Shown: positions 57,162-64,000 of the stretch, in pieces | Numbering within the stretch: position 1 is the stretch's first letter | Layout of the letters: every line of letters starts with the position of its first letter | Source of the DNA: a virus | DNA: 64,000 nt | Strand: one strand, 5' to 3' | IMG/VR virus record: IMGVR_UViG_3300042482_001138 | Location: 210,139-274,138 of that record | Notes under the pieces: model-generated | What the model was told of the DNA's origin: nothing | What the model saw: the letters and a program-made list of their open reading frames with translations, nothing else | Databases searched by the model: none | Translations under genes and position numbers: made by a program

Positions 57162-57234
57162 TTGCTTTTTCTGATTTATCATATATTTATTATTAAAAAT
57201 ATAATAAAATAATAAAAAAAACAAAATTAAAATT

Positions 57235-57696
57235 ATGAAAAGAATTGTTAGATTAACTGAGTCAGATCTTACTAGAATAGTAAGAAGAGTTATTAGCGAA
57301 CAAACAAAACCATCGGCTAAGGATTATTTTGTCAACGAAAATCAAACTTCAATGCCAGGAGGGACAAACTTTTTTGCCGTAACTTCGGTTGGAGCTCCTA
57401 CACCAATTAAAGATGGAAATTACAAAAGTTTCCAAGTAACTGTTTCAGGTGTCCAATATTATAAAAGTACTAGTGGTGAAGGATGGAAAAAAACAAGAAA
57501 TTTTACAGAAAAACTACAACACAGATGTGGAGCTAAAGCTAACTTTTGGGCCGCAGAGTGGAATGGTGGTATTCCTGAAGTAGATACGGGTTCTGCGGGA
57601 TATGTATCAAAAATGGGAGGTGGATTAGAGTCGACTTCAAATACGTACTGTAATTCAAAAGGAGCTAAGAACCAATCAAGTATTGGACTTATGTAA
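57235..57696 (+). CDS. Leader-bearing protein (153 aa) with leader identical to that at 9815
   Basis: The first 23 residues, containing LTESDLTRIVRRVISEQ, equal those of the 9815 protein, although 9 of the 23 codons differ synonymously. After I-S-E, the body (TKPSAKDYFVNENQTSMPGG ... EKLQHRCGAKANFWAAEWNG) is unrelated, beta-rich and has two Cys. Single gene with its own terminator; TATTTATTA upstream. Confidence 0.8.
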   Translation: MKRIVRLTESDLTRIVRRVISEQTKPSAKDYFVNENQTSMPGGTNFFAVTSVGAPTPIKDGNYKSFQVTVSGVQYYKSTSGEGWKKTRNFTEKLQHRCGAKANFWAAEWNGGIPEVDTGSAGYVSKMGGGLESTSNTYCNSKGAKNQSSIGLM

Positions 57697-57715
57697 TCAA
57701 AATACAAACAAATAA

Positions 57716-57743
57716 AAAAACCCTCAATTGAGGGTTTTTTTAT
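57716..57743 (+). terminator. Rho-independent terminator
   Basis: Palindrome AAACCCTCAATTGAGGGTTT followed by TTTT; A-run on the other side makes it usable in both directions for the convergent gene at 57764. Confidence 0.85.
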
Positions 57744-57763
57744 TTTATTAATATAGTTCTTGA

Positions 57764-58315
57764 TTATTTGTCAAAAACATTTGTATCACTATCGGTGAAC
57801 ATTTCATTAAAATCCCTAGTATCTACAGAATATACCCCTTTGTAGTCATCACCATCCTTCCAAATAATTTGTAACTTAGGGTAGTTAGGATTATCTTTCA
57901 AATTGATGATCATTAATTTTTCTGTAATATCATTGTAATACCCTGTTTTATCTGTTACTGAAAAAAATGCAAAATCGGCGTTAGATTTAATCATTTTAAT
58001 ATCTAAAGTGTATGTTTTATCAACGATAGAGTCATTTTGGTCGTAATCATAAAAATGATGACTTAATACGTTTTTATCAAAATCAAAAGTATAAATTTGA
58101 AATCCTTCAGTGATAGAATCACTAATTTTATTTTTGAATGAACCTACAGACATTGGGAAATCGGTATAATCAATCTGTTTTGTTGAATTAACAAAGATTT
58201 GTTTGGTCCCATCCAAAGGTTGTGATTTTGTCCCTGTGAATACTTCTTTAGTAACAAAAGATGAAAAAAGTACTATTGATAAAAGTACGAAGATGGATTT
58301 GAAGATTGTTTTCAT
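57764..58315 (-). CDS. Exported protein (183 aa), unknown function
   Basis: Signal peptide MKTIFKSIFVLLSIVLFSSF, then a beta-rich mature domain (FQIYTFDFDKNVLSHHFYDY; YTLDIKMIKSNADFAFFSVT) resembling small host periplasmic proteins. A lone minus-strand gene, like the two CAP genes, so probably an accessory gene from a host. No lipobox Cys seen. Confidence 0.7.
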   Translation of the reverse strand: MKTIFKSIFVLLSIVLFSSFVTKEVFTGTKSQPLDGTKQIFVNSTKQIDYTDFPMSVGSFKNKISDSITEGFQIYTFDFDKNVLSHHFYDYDQNDSIVDKTYTLDIKMIKSNADFAFFSVTDKTGYYNDITEKLMIINLKDNPNYPKLQIIWKDGDDYKGVYSVDTRDFNEMFTDSDTNVFDK

Positions 58316-58437
58316 GGGTTTTTATTTTTTAGTTATTAAATTATTAATAATACAAATATATGTGGTTTTTTTTAATTTACAAACACAAAATTTGTTTTTT
58401 TTCTTTTTTCCCCATCAAATATGATGGGGATTTCAGA

Positions 58438-58828
58438 TGGTGGAGGCGGAGGGACTCGAACCCTCGTCCATAATATCCTGTCAGATAAGGACTACATGTT
58501 TAGGTTGATATTTTCTAATATCCCAAAATAGTTGATTTGTTCTTCACCATCGTAAATCAACAACCAATGGTCCCGAATCGGATTTAGAGAGCCATCCGGT
58601 GTGCTCTATCAAACTACGACTTCTGTTGCTAGGTTATATGTCTGCCGACCCCCCGTTTCCGTAAACTTCTTAAGCTACAGTAACTTCAGAACCTCTTACT
58701 AATCCAAGAGTTTCCATTTTGTTTAGCACATTGCCAGTTGTTTTCTAAGTCAGTTTTTAAAGAGATTAACTCAGTCCCTACATGCCCTTATTCTTCAGCC
58801 AATACCTGTCAAATCCAAAAACGCCCCC
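58438..58828 (-). ncRNA. ssrA: tmRNA
   Basis: 391 nt, minus strand. The 3' end has GAGGG-TTCGAGT-CCCTC then CGCCTCCACCA with CCA encoded; the 5' end GGGGGCG pairs with CGCCTCC and keeps the G3-T70 pair used by alanyl-tRNA synthetase. The first 20 nt (GGGGGCGTTTTTGGATTTGA) are typical of tmRNA. The tag is unclear: at the usual position (about 80-110 nt from the 5' end) no frame gives a normal -ALAA; candidates end QLAMC, or much later EVTVA. It rescues stalled ribosomes. A hairpin (CCCCATC/GATGGGG) lies just past the 3' end. Confidence 0.95.
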
Positions 58829-58866
58829 ATATTTTCAATGAACTTTTAATATAAATATTATAAGTA

Positions 58867-58897
58867 CAAATATAAGTACTATTTTAATTATATCCAA
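58867..58897 (-). promoter_or_regulatory. Bacteroidota-type promoter of tmRNA
   Basis: On the minus strand TTG (58895-58897), 20 nt, TATATTTG (58867-58874); about 38 nt before the mature 5' end, leaving a short leader to be removed. Confidence 0.75.
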
Positions 58898-58920
58898 ATT
58901 TGGGTATATTTATTTTTAAG

Positions 58921-60000
58921 ATGTCTGAACACAGTGAAATATACGATTTTTTGAAAAAAGTTTCCAAAGGTGACACATCATTTATGCCATATAGTAGATG
59001 GAATTTACCTTACCCAATTTATGATATAAAGTATAACAGCCAATCACCAGCGTCAAGTGTTATTTGGATTGAATTTGAAAATACCGAAAAATATTTAAAT
59101 GCCTTAGGGATCGATGATGATGAAGATATATTTGTTTGGAATAGATTTATGGAAAATTACTATTATGACGATTATGATTACTACCGTTATGAAGAAGATT
59201 GGAAAGAAGGTTATATTATAAAAGATTTCAATCCTGAAAACATCCGATTAGTTGAAAATATACTTATGTTATCTAATCCTTCATTAAGTCTAGATATTAA
59301 TAATGATGAAAGTTGTTCTAATGTTTCCTTGTATTTGTCAAGAAGATTTGATGATATTGATTACATTATTAGTGAATTTGGTAATCTAAATGAAGATTGT
59401 AAACGAAGAGCGGTAGTTGACGTTTTAGATAATGAAACTAAAAATCCATTTCGTAAATTTGGTATCACTGAAATTTATAAAAGACACAGATTCAAAACTA
59501 CTGTTAATGTGTTATTACATTGGTATAACGTAATTGACAATAAAGAATTAGACCTAATTGAATTATTACAAGAACTACTGAAAAAATTTGATAATGAAAG
59601 TAGAGGTAATTGGTATGAGTTAGAATATAATGTTTGGTGTGATGATTTTGACAATGAATCGTTTCAAAAGGAAACAAAAAGAAACTTAGAAAAAATTATA
59701 GAAAATTTGGAAGAAAGTATTGAAGGAAAGGTTGATCTTGAAACAATAAATTCCTTATATAATAAAGTCATAAGTTTGGGTGGGTTTGGTAGATGGATTA
59801 ATATTAAAGAAAAGAAAGCTGAAGTTAACTTTAGAGATTTGGATACTAAAAAAGGGATACTAAAATTTTACTATAGAAGCCCACAAACCGGAAAGGCAAC
59901 TGAAGAAAGGTCTGTCAAAAATTTGGAAGAACTCAACTTATCACTTTATCAACCTGAGCTTTTTGAGCATGTAAAAAAAATCAAGAAAATTATATTGTAA
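58921..60000 (+). CDS. Hypothetical protein (359 aa)
   Basis: Start MSEHSEIYDFLKKVSKGDTS at 58921, after a TATTTATTT box. Acidic, aromatic-rich middle (NYYYDDYDYYRYEEDWKEGY) and helical C-terminal half. No leader, no enzymatic motif recognised. Directly upstream of, and probably not coupled to, the peptidase at 60030, which has its own promoter. Confidence 0.7.
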   Translation: MSEHSEIYDFLKKVSKGDTSFMPYSRWNLPYPIYDIKYNSQSPASSVIWIEFENTEKYLNALGIDDDEDIFVWNRFMENYYYDDYDYYRYEEDWKEGYIIKDFNPENIRLVENILMLSNPSLSLDINNDESCSNVSLYLSRRFDDIDYIISEFGNLNEDCKRRAVVDVLDNETKNPFRKFGITEIYKRHRFKTTVNVLLHWYNVIDNKELDLIELLQELLKKFDNESRGNWYELEYNVWCDDFDNESFQKETKRNLEKIIENLEESIEGKVDLETINSLYNKVISLGGFGRWINIKEKKAEVNFRDLDTKKGILKFYYRSPQTGKATEERSVKNLEELNLSLYQPELFEHVKKIKKIIL

Positions 60001-60025
60001 TTGTTAATTAATTTTCATAAATTTG
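59995..60025 (+). promoter_or_regulatory. Bacteroidota-type promoter, nearly leaderless
   Basis: TTG (59995-59997), 20 nt, TAAATTTG (60018-60025), ATG 4 nt later at 60030, the same TTTG-TATA-ATG layout as at 40068. Confidence 0.7.
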
Positions 60026-60029
60026 TATA

Positions 60030-60815
60030 ATGGAAAGAAATTATAATTTACTCAAAGAAGTTTTGTCGGTGCCGTCTAAGACTTATCAAGAAGATTTGTT
60101 AATACAATTTATTTGTGATTGGTTGGACCAAAACAATTTTGATTACTTTGTTGATGATTTATATAATATTTATGTAACTAAACAAACTGATGAATCTGTT
60201 GAGTTTTTTCCTTGTGTAGTTGCACACACAGATACTGTACACAACATAGATAAAATAAATGTAAAAGAAGAAATGTTACCTGACGCCCAAGGTAATGTAA
60301 AACTTTCTTTAAAAGCTTATAATGACGAAGGTAATCCTACAGGTATTGGTGGTGATGATAAGTGTGGTGTTTATGCTTGTTTAGAATTATTGAAAGAAAT
60401 ACCCAATTTAAAAGCTGCTTTTTTTGTGGCTGAAGAAACGGGATGTAAAGGGTCTTTCAATGCGGATCCAAATTTCTTTTCAAATGTTGGTTATGTAATT
60501 CAATTTGATGCTCCCGAAAACAACATGATTTCAGAATTCCTTATGAACAGACCAATGTTTGATAGAAATAGTGAATTTTTTAATGTTGGTGGTAAATTAA
60601 TTACTGAACATTTTCCAAGTGACACAAAATATCACAAACATCCTTACACGGACATTTATCCTTTGAACCAAAAATTTGGTATGTCATGTTTTAATGTTTC
60701 CATAGGTTACTACAATTACCACACAAAAAACGAATATGTTGTCGTAGATGACACCTATAATGGAATCAAGGTTGGTAAGTTAATGATTGAAGAATTAGGT
60801 TGTACTAAACATTAA
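60030..60815 (+). CDS. M20/M28-type di-zinc metallopeptidase (261 aa)
   Basis: Ligand set in order: VVAHTDTVH (His66, Asp68), GIGGDDKCGVYACLELL (Asp109), VAEETGCKGS (Glu135 catalytic, Glu136), QFDAPENN (Asp160) and YYNYHTKNEYV (His near 233). Complete for a co-catalytic di-zinc aminopeptidase/carboxypeptidase. No lid domain insert of long M20 enzymes, so closer to compact M28/M42-like forms. Cytoplasmic; could recycle peptides from host proteins degraded during infection. Confidence 0.85.
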   Translation: MERNYNLLKEVLSVPSKTYQEDLLIQFICDWLDQNNFDYFVDDLYNIYVTKQTDESVEFFPCVVAHTDTVHNIDKINVKEEMLPDAQGNVKLSLKAYNDEGNPTGIGGDDKCGVYACLELLKEIPNLKAAFFVAEETGCKGSFNADPNFFSNVGYVIQFDAPENNMISEFLMNRPMFDRNSEFFNVGGKLITEHFPSDTKYHKHPYTDIYPLNQKFGMSCFNVSIGYYNYHTKNEYVVVDDTYNGIKVGKLMIEELGCTKH

Positions 60816-60844
60816 AAAAGGAGGACTTTTAATCCTCCTTTTTC
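60814..60844. terminator. Bidirectional terminator
   Basis: AAAGGAGGA / TCCTCCTTT stem with flanking A and T runs, between 60030 (+) and 60829 (-). Confidence 0.85.
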
Positions 60845-62889
60845 TTTCTACCTTTTTTCTTGGGTTCAGGTTTAGATCTATCTTCTATACTTATTGTTTG
60901 TGTTTCTCCTTCTCCCTCAACAAATAACATATAATCAGTTCCTTCGACAACTTCGTTTGTTAGAATTTTTTCAGAAATAAGATCTTCTATTTTATCTTGT
61001 ATTGCTCTTTTTATTGGTCTTGCACCATATTGGTCATCAAACCCAACTTTTGATATGAAATCAATGACAGAATTTTCATATGAAACTTTGTATTTCATAG
61101 ATGATAATCTAGAAATGAGTTTATCAATTTCTAATTTAACAATTTTATCTATGTGATCTTTTTTAAGTGAATTAAAAATAATAACGTCATCAATTCTATT
61201 TAAAAATTCAGGTGCAAAAAACTTACTTAATTCTTTTTTAAGAATGTCTCTTTTATATTCTTCTTGGATTGCATCACTATTATTATTTGTTTTAAAACCA
61301 ACACCACTACCAAAATCCTGTAATTTCTTTACCCCAATATTTGATGTCATAATTATTAGGCAATTTTTGAAATTTATTTTTCTGCCTAATCCGTCAGTTA
61401 AATGGCCATCATCCAACAATTGAAGTAATGTGGAAAAAACATCTTTATTTGCCTTTTCAATTTCATCAAACAAAATTACAGAATAAGGTTTGTTCTTTAC
61501 TTGCTCTGTTAATTGACCCCCTTCTTCATGACCAACGTATCCTGGTGGTGATCCTATCAAACGTGAAATGGTATGTTTTTCTTGAAACTCACTCATATCT
61601 ACCCTAATTAAACTATCTTCACTACCAAATATTTCTTTTGCCAATTGTTTTGCTAAAAAAGTTTTACCAACACCTGTTGATCCTAAAAATATAAAAGAAC
61701 CAATTGGTCTATTTGGATCTTTTATACCTACCCTATTTCTTCTTATAGATTTAGAAATTTTACCTACAGCTTCTTCCTGTCCAATTACATTTTTATTTAA
61801 TGTTGTTTCAAGATTGACTAAAGAATTTTTTTCATCAATGTTTATTTTACTAACAGGAATTTTAGTCATGTTGGACACAACTTCGTAAATTAGTTCTTCA
61901 GGTATACCCCTTTTACTATTTTTAAGGTCTTCTTCAAATTTCTTTTTTTCTTCTTCAAGTTTTAAGAGAATACTTCTTTCACGATCCCTAAGTTCTGCCG
62001 CTTGTTCATAATTTTGTTTTTTTATGACATTAAGTTTTTCTTGTTTAATTTCTTGGGCTTCTATTTTCAATTTTTCAATTGACTCGGGTAGTTTAATATC
62101 TATTTGCATTCGTGACCCAACCTCATCTAAAATATCAAAAGCTTTATCTGGAAATTCCCGATCGGTAATATATCTATCCGCTAGCTCAACACATAACCAA
62201 AGTGAATCATCAGTGTAATTAACTTTGTGATGTTCTTCATACTTCGATTTACTTTGTTTCAGAATTTCAAAAGTTTCTTCTTTTGTTGATGGATCTACAA
62301 TAATTTTTTGAAACCGTCTTTCTAAAGCCCCATCTTTTTCGAAATGTTTTCTATACTCATCTAAAGTGGTTGCTCCAATACACTGTATTTCACCTCTTGA
62401 AAGTGCTGGTTTAAATATGTTTGATGCATCCAAAGAACCCGAGCTATTACCGGCACCAACCATAGTGTGAATTTCGTCGATAAAAAGAATAATGTTAGGC
62501 GTGTTTTGAAGTTCTTCTATTATAACTTTCATTCTTTCTTCAAACTGACCTCTATATTTTGTTCCAGCAACAATAGAATTTATATCTAAGGAAACTATCC
62601 TTTTATCTACTAAATTTTTTGGACAATCGCCACTATAAATCATCATTGCCAAACCTTCTGCAATTGCCGTTTTACCTGCACCTGGTTCTCCAATAATAAT
62701 AGGATTATTTTTCTTTCTTCTTGAAAGAACTTGAGCAATCCTAAAAATTTCTTTTTCTCTACCAATTACTGGATCTAATTTACCTTGTTCGGCAAGTTTA
62801 ATTAAATCTTTACTAAAATTGTCTAAAACAGGCGTTCCACCATCTGTCTTTTTTTTGTTTTTTTCATTATCATCTACAAAATCTAACAT
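60829..62889 (-). CDS. clpC: ClpC-type AAA+ unfoldase lacking the N-terminal domain
   Basis: 686 aa against about 810-850 for host ClpC; the N-terminal Clp_N repeat is absent. D1 Walker A GEPGAGKT (67-74) and Walker B LFIDEI (135-140); a UVR-type middle segment (about 285-312, LNVIKKQNYEQAAELRDRER); D2 Walker A GSTGVGKT (403-410) and LFDEIEKA (473-480); VGF loop at 530-532, the ClpP-docking element; C-terminal GARPIKRAIQDKIEDLI. All ATPase motifs are intact. It should unfold substrates and feed them to host ClpP, with substrate choice altered by loss of the N domain. Divergent from the UVR protein at 63049. Confidence 0.92.
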   Translation of the reverse strand: MLDFVDDNEKNKKKTDGGTPVLDNFSKDLIKLAEQGKLDPVIGREKEIFRIAQVLSRRKKNNPIIIGEPGAGKTAIAEGLAMMIYSGDCPKNLVDKRIVSLDINSIVAGTKYRGQFEERMKVIIEELQNTPNIILFIDEIHTMVGAGNSSGSLDASNIFKPALSRGEIQCIGATTLDEYRKHFEKDGALERRFQKIIVDPSTKEETFEILKQSKSKYEEHHKVNYTDDSLWLCVELADRYITDREFPDKAFDILDEVGSRMQIDIKLPESIEKLKIEAQEIKQEKLNVIKKQNYEQAAELRDRERSILLKLEEEKKKFEEDLKNSKRGIPEELIYEVVSNMTKIPVSKINIDEKNSLVNLETTLNKNVIGQEEAVGKISKSIRRNRVGIKDPNRPIGSFIFLGSTGVGKTFLAKQLAKEIFGSEDSLIRVDMSEFQEKHTISRLIGSPPGYVGHEEGGQLTEQVKNKPYSVILFDEIEKANKDVFSTLLQLLDDGHLTDGLGRKINFKNCLIIMTSNIGVKKLQDFGSGVGFKTNNNSDAIQEEYKRDILKKELSKFFAPEFLNRIDDVIIFNSLKKDHIDKIVKLEIDKLISRLSSMKYKVSYENSVIDFISKVGFDDQYGARPIKRAIQDKIEDLISEKILTNEVVEGTDYMLFVEGEGETQTISIEDRSKPEPKKKGRKKKED

Positions 62890-62969
62890 ATATAAAATTT
62901 TATTTTAAAAGTAATTATAAGAAAAGTACTAGTCAATACTTGTCTTTTTGTCAGGTTCTTTTAGTATTA

Positions 62970-62986
62970 TATGACAAAATGTCATA
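62970..62986. promoter_or_regulatory. Palindromic operator candidate between clpC and UVR gene
   Basis: TATGACA-AAA-TGTCATA, perfect 7-bp arms, in the 159-nt divergent intergenic region; further TGTC half-sites lie at about 62939-62953. Likely a repressor site or a transcript hairpin. Confidence 0.5.
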
Positions 62987-63048
62987 GTTTAAACTTTGGC
63001 ATATTTTTAATGTTAAAAAAATAAAATAAACTTATAAAAAATAAAAAA

Positions 63049-63426
63049 ATGTTTAATTGGAATAAATTTGACAAACTTTTTAATGAAATGTTTAATTCTT
63101 CTTTTGATGGGTTTTCTTTTGATGAAAATAAATGGCAAAAAAGAACCTATAAATCACCAGATGGAAGTATTTCTATGACTTACTTCACTCATTCACCTAA
63201 AGTAAGTAATCAATCTAATGAAATAGAATTACTTAAACAAAAACTTGATTTGGCGGTTGAAGAACAAAACTTTGAAGATGCCGTAAAATTACGTGATGAA
63301 ATTAAAAATTTGGAAATTAATCAAGAAAAAATTTCAGAACTAAAAAATAAATTAGATGAATGTGTAAAAAATCAAGATTTTGAAAGTGCTATAGAATATA
63401 GGGATCAAATAAAAAGCTTGAAATAA
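63049..63426 (+). CDS. UVR-motif protein, McsA-like adaptor candidate (125 aa)
   Basis: Two consecutive UVR motifs: LKQKLDLAVEEQNFEDAVKL (about 65-90) and LKNKLDECVKNQDFESAIEY (about 99-123), each with the A-x-x-x-R-D-x-I-K/R core. UVR motifs occur in UvrB/UvrC, in ClpC middle domains and in the ClpC adaptor/activator McsA. The N-terminal part (NKFDKLFNEMFNSSFDGFSF) lacks McsA's zinc Cys pairs. Divergent from a phage ClpC that itself has a UVR segment, so a dedicated adaptor for it is likely. Confidence 0.78.
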   Translation: MFNWNKFDKLFNEMFNSSFDGFSFDENKWQKRTYKSPDGSISMTYFTHSPKVSNQSNEIELLKQKLDLAVEEQNFEDAVKLRDEIKNLEINQEKISELKNKLDECVKNQDFESAIEYRDQIKSLK

Positions 63427-63429
63427 ATT

Positions 63430-63453
63430 ATCCACCGAAAGGTGGATTTTTTA
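63430..63453 (+). terminator. Rho-independent terminator
   Basis: ATCCACC-GAAA-GGTGGAT followed by TTTTT. Confidence 0.92.
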
Positions 63454-63484
63454 TTTATATCAATTATTTTAATTAAAAAAAATT

Positions 63485-63727
63485 ATGGCAATACTAAAAG
63501 AAGAAATAATAGGAACAAAAATCATAAATGAAATCCAATCATCAAATTTAGTTAAAACAGAGTATGATGTTGAGACTAAAAAATTAATTGCTGAATTCAA
63601 AAACGGTATTAAGTATGTTTATGAAGATGTACCACATCAAAAATATACAGAATTCAGAATGGCGCCATCCCAAGGAACTTACTTTAACAAAAACATTTCA
63701 AAGGTTTTCAAATATTCAAAAGTGTAA
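63485..63727 (+). CDS. KTSC-domain protein (80 aa)
   Basis: IQSSNLVKTEYDVETKKLIA, FKNGIKYVYEDVPHQKYTEF, then QGTYFNKNISKVFKYSKV match the KTSC domain, a small fold named after the KTSC motif of lysyl-tRNA synthetase C-terminal extensions and common in phages. Function not established; often thought to bind nucleic acid. Confidence 0.82.
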   Translation: MAILKEEIIGTKIINEIQSSNLVKTEYDVETKKLIAEFKNGIKYVYEDVPHQKYTEFRMAPSQGTYFNKNISKVFKYSKV

Positions 63728-63746
63728 GTTCAAAGTATTTATTAGT

Positions 63747-64000
63747 ATGGATACTCAAGATATTATTAAAAGTTTTGATGCACAGGAAGAGCTTAATCCA
63801 AAAATTTGGGAAAAAAAAGGTAATGACTATACCATGAATCCTGAAGTTAGAACTAAACTTTTAGAAATCGCAGAACTTTTCATTGATTTTTTAGGGATTG
63901 ATGTTTTAATAACTGACATTATAATGATCGGTTCATTGGTTAATTATAATTGGTCTAAATATTCAGATGTTGATCTTCACATTGTTGTAAATTATGGTCA
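63747..64000 (+). CDS. Nucleotidyltransferase (Pol beta superfamily), 3' truncated
   Basis: Runs off the window end. MDTQDIIKSFDAQEELNPKI leads to IGSLVNYNWSKYSDVDLHIV, with G62-S63 and Asp74-x-Asp76, the GS...DxD signature of nucleotidyltransferases. TATTTATTAG precedes the ATG. It transfers a nucleotide to RNA, protein or a small molecule; the acceptor cannot be told from the fragment. Confidence 0.8.
   Translation, partial: MDTQDIIKSFDAQEELNPKIWEKKGNDYTMNPEVRTKLLEIAELFIDFLGIDVLITDIIMIGSLVNYNWSKYSDVDLHIVVNYG

Noticed and set aside
1-64000. CRISPR array, insertion sequence, transposase or integrase
   Set aside because: No regularly spaced direct repeats, no terminal inverted repeats with a transposase and no recombinase motif were seen; minus-strand singletons look like morons but have no visible mobile-element ends.

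Overview
The window is AT-rich, gene-dense DNA that reads as part of a very large tailed-phage (jumbo-phage) genome infecting a Bacteroidota host, probably a flavobacterium. The phage reading rests on a tRNA set covering all 20 amino acids, a tmRNA, an endolysin-holin pair, many peptidoglycan hydrolases and tightly packed late-type genes. The host reading rests on at least eight promoters of Bacteroidota type (TTG, 19-20 nt, TAnnTTTG) and on a protein with SprB-like repeats and a type IX secretion (gliding motility) C-terminal domain. No terminase, portal, capsid or tail-tube gene is recognisable here, so this is an accessory and internal-virion-protein section.

Layout. 1-16.6 kb: mostly + strand late-type genes. 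Many are preceded by TATTTATAA and begin with a short related leader peptide. They include M15, M23 and NlpC/P60 hydrolases; two secreted CAP-domain proteins and a FKBP-type isomerase lie on the minus strand. 16.9-19.4 kb: the T9SS-type surface protein. 19.4-25.7 kb: small membrane proteins, GMP reductase, an acyl-CoA thioesterase and an HExxH metallopeptidase. 26.2-34.6 kb: four large leader-bearing proteins of unknown function (508-835 residues). 34.7-37.8 kb: two or three glycosyltransferases with a methyltransferase. 38.4-44.6 kb: about 30 tRNA or tRNA-like genes interleaved with other structured RNAs and a few genes. 46.3-51.2 kb: two paralogous histidine kinases, a periplasmic coiled-coil protein, a single-domain response regulator and a membrane coiled-coil protein. 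51.2-55.7 kb: GH19 endolysin, holin and two more cell-wall hydrolases. 55.9-56.9 kb: a roughly 1-kb structured noncoding RNA. 58.4-58.8 kb: tmRNA. 58.9-64 kb: an M20-like peptidase, a ClpC-like unfoldase lacking its N domain, a divergent UVR-motif protein, a KTSC protein and a truncated nucleotidyltransferase.

How it fits together. About 25 proteins of unrelated bodies share a 12-30 residue N-terminal leader, usually ending (I/L)-x-E. This resembles the capsid-targeting propeptides of T4 internal head proteins, which the prohead protease cuts after (I/L)xE. My main inference is that this phage uses a very large version of such a targeting code to load many cargo proteins, including cell-wall hydrolases, into the head. 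Two promoter classes (TATTTATAA before leader-bearing genes, host-type before RNAs and enzymes) suggest temporal separation. The kinase operon next to the lysis genes suggests regulated lysis. ClpC/UVR, tmRNA and the tRNA set suggest takeover of proteolysis and translation. All functional assignments come from reading motifs by eye; no database search was run.
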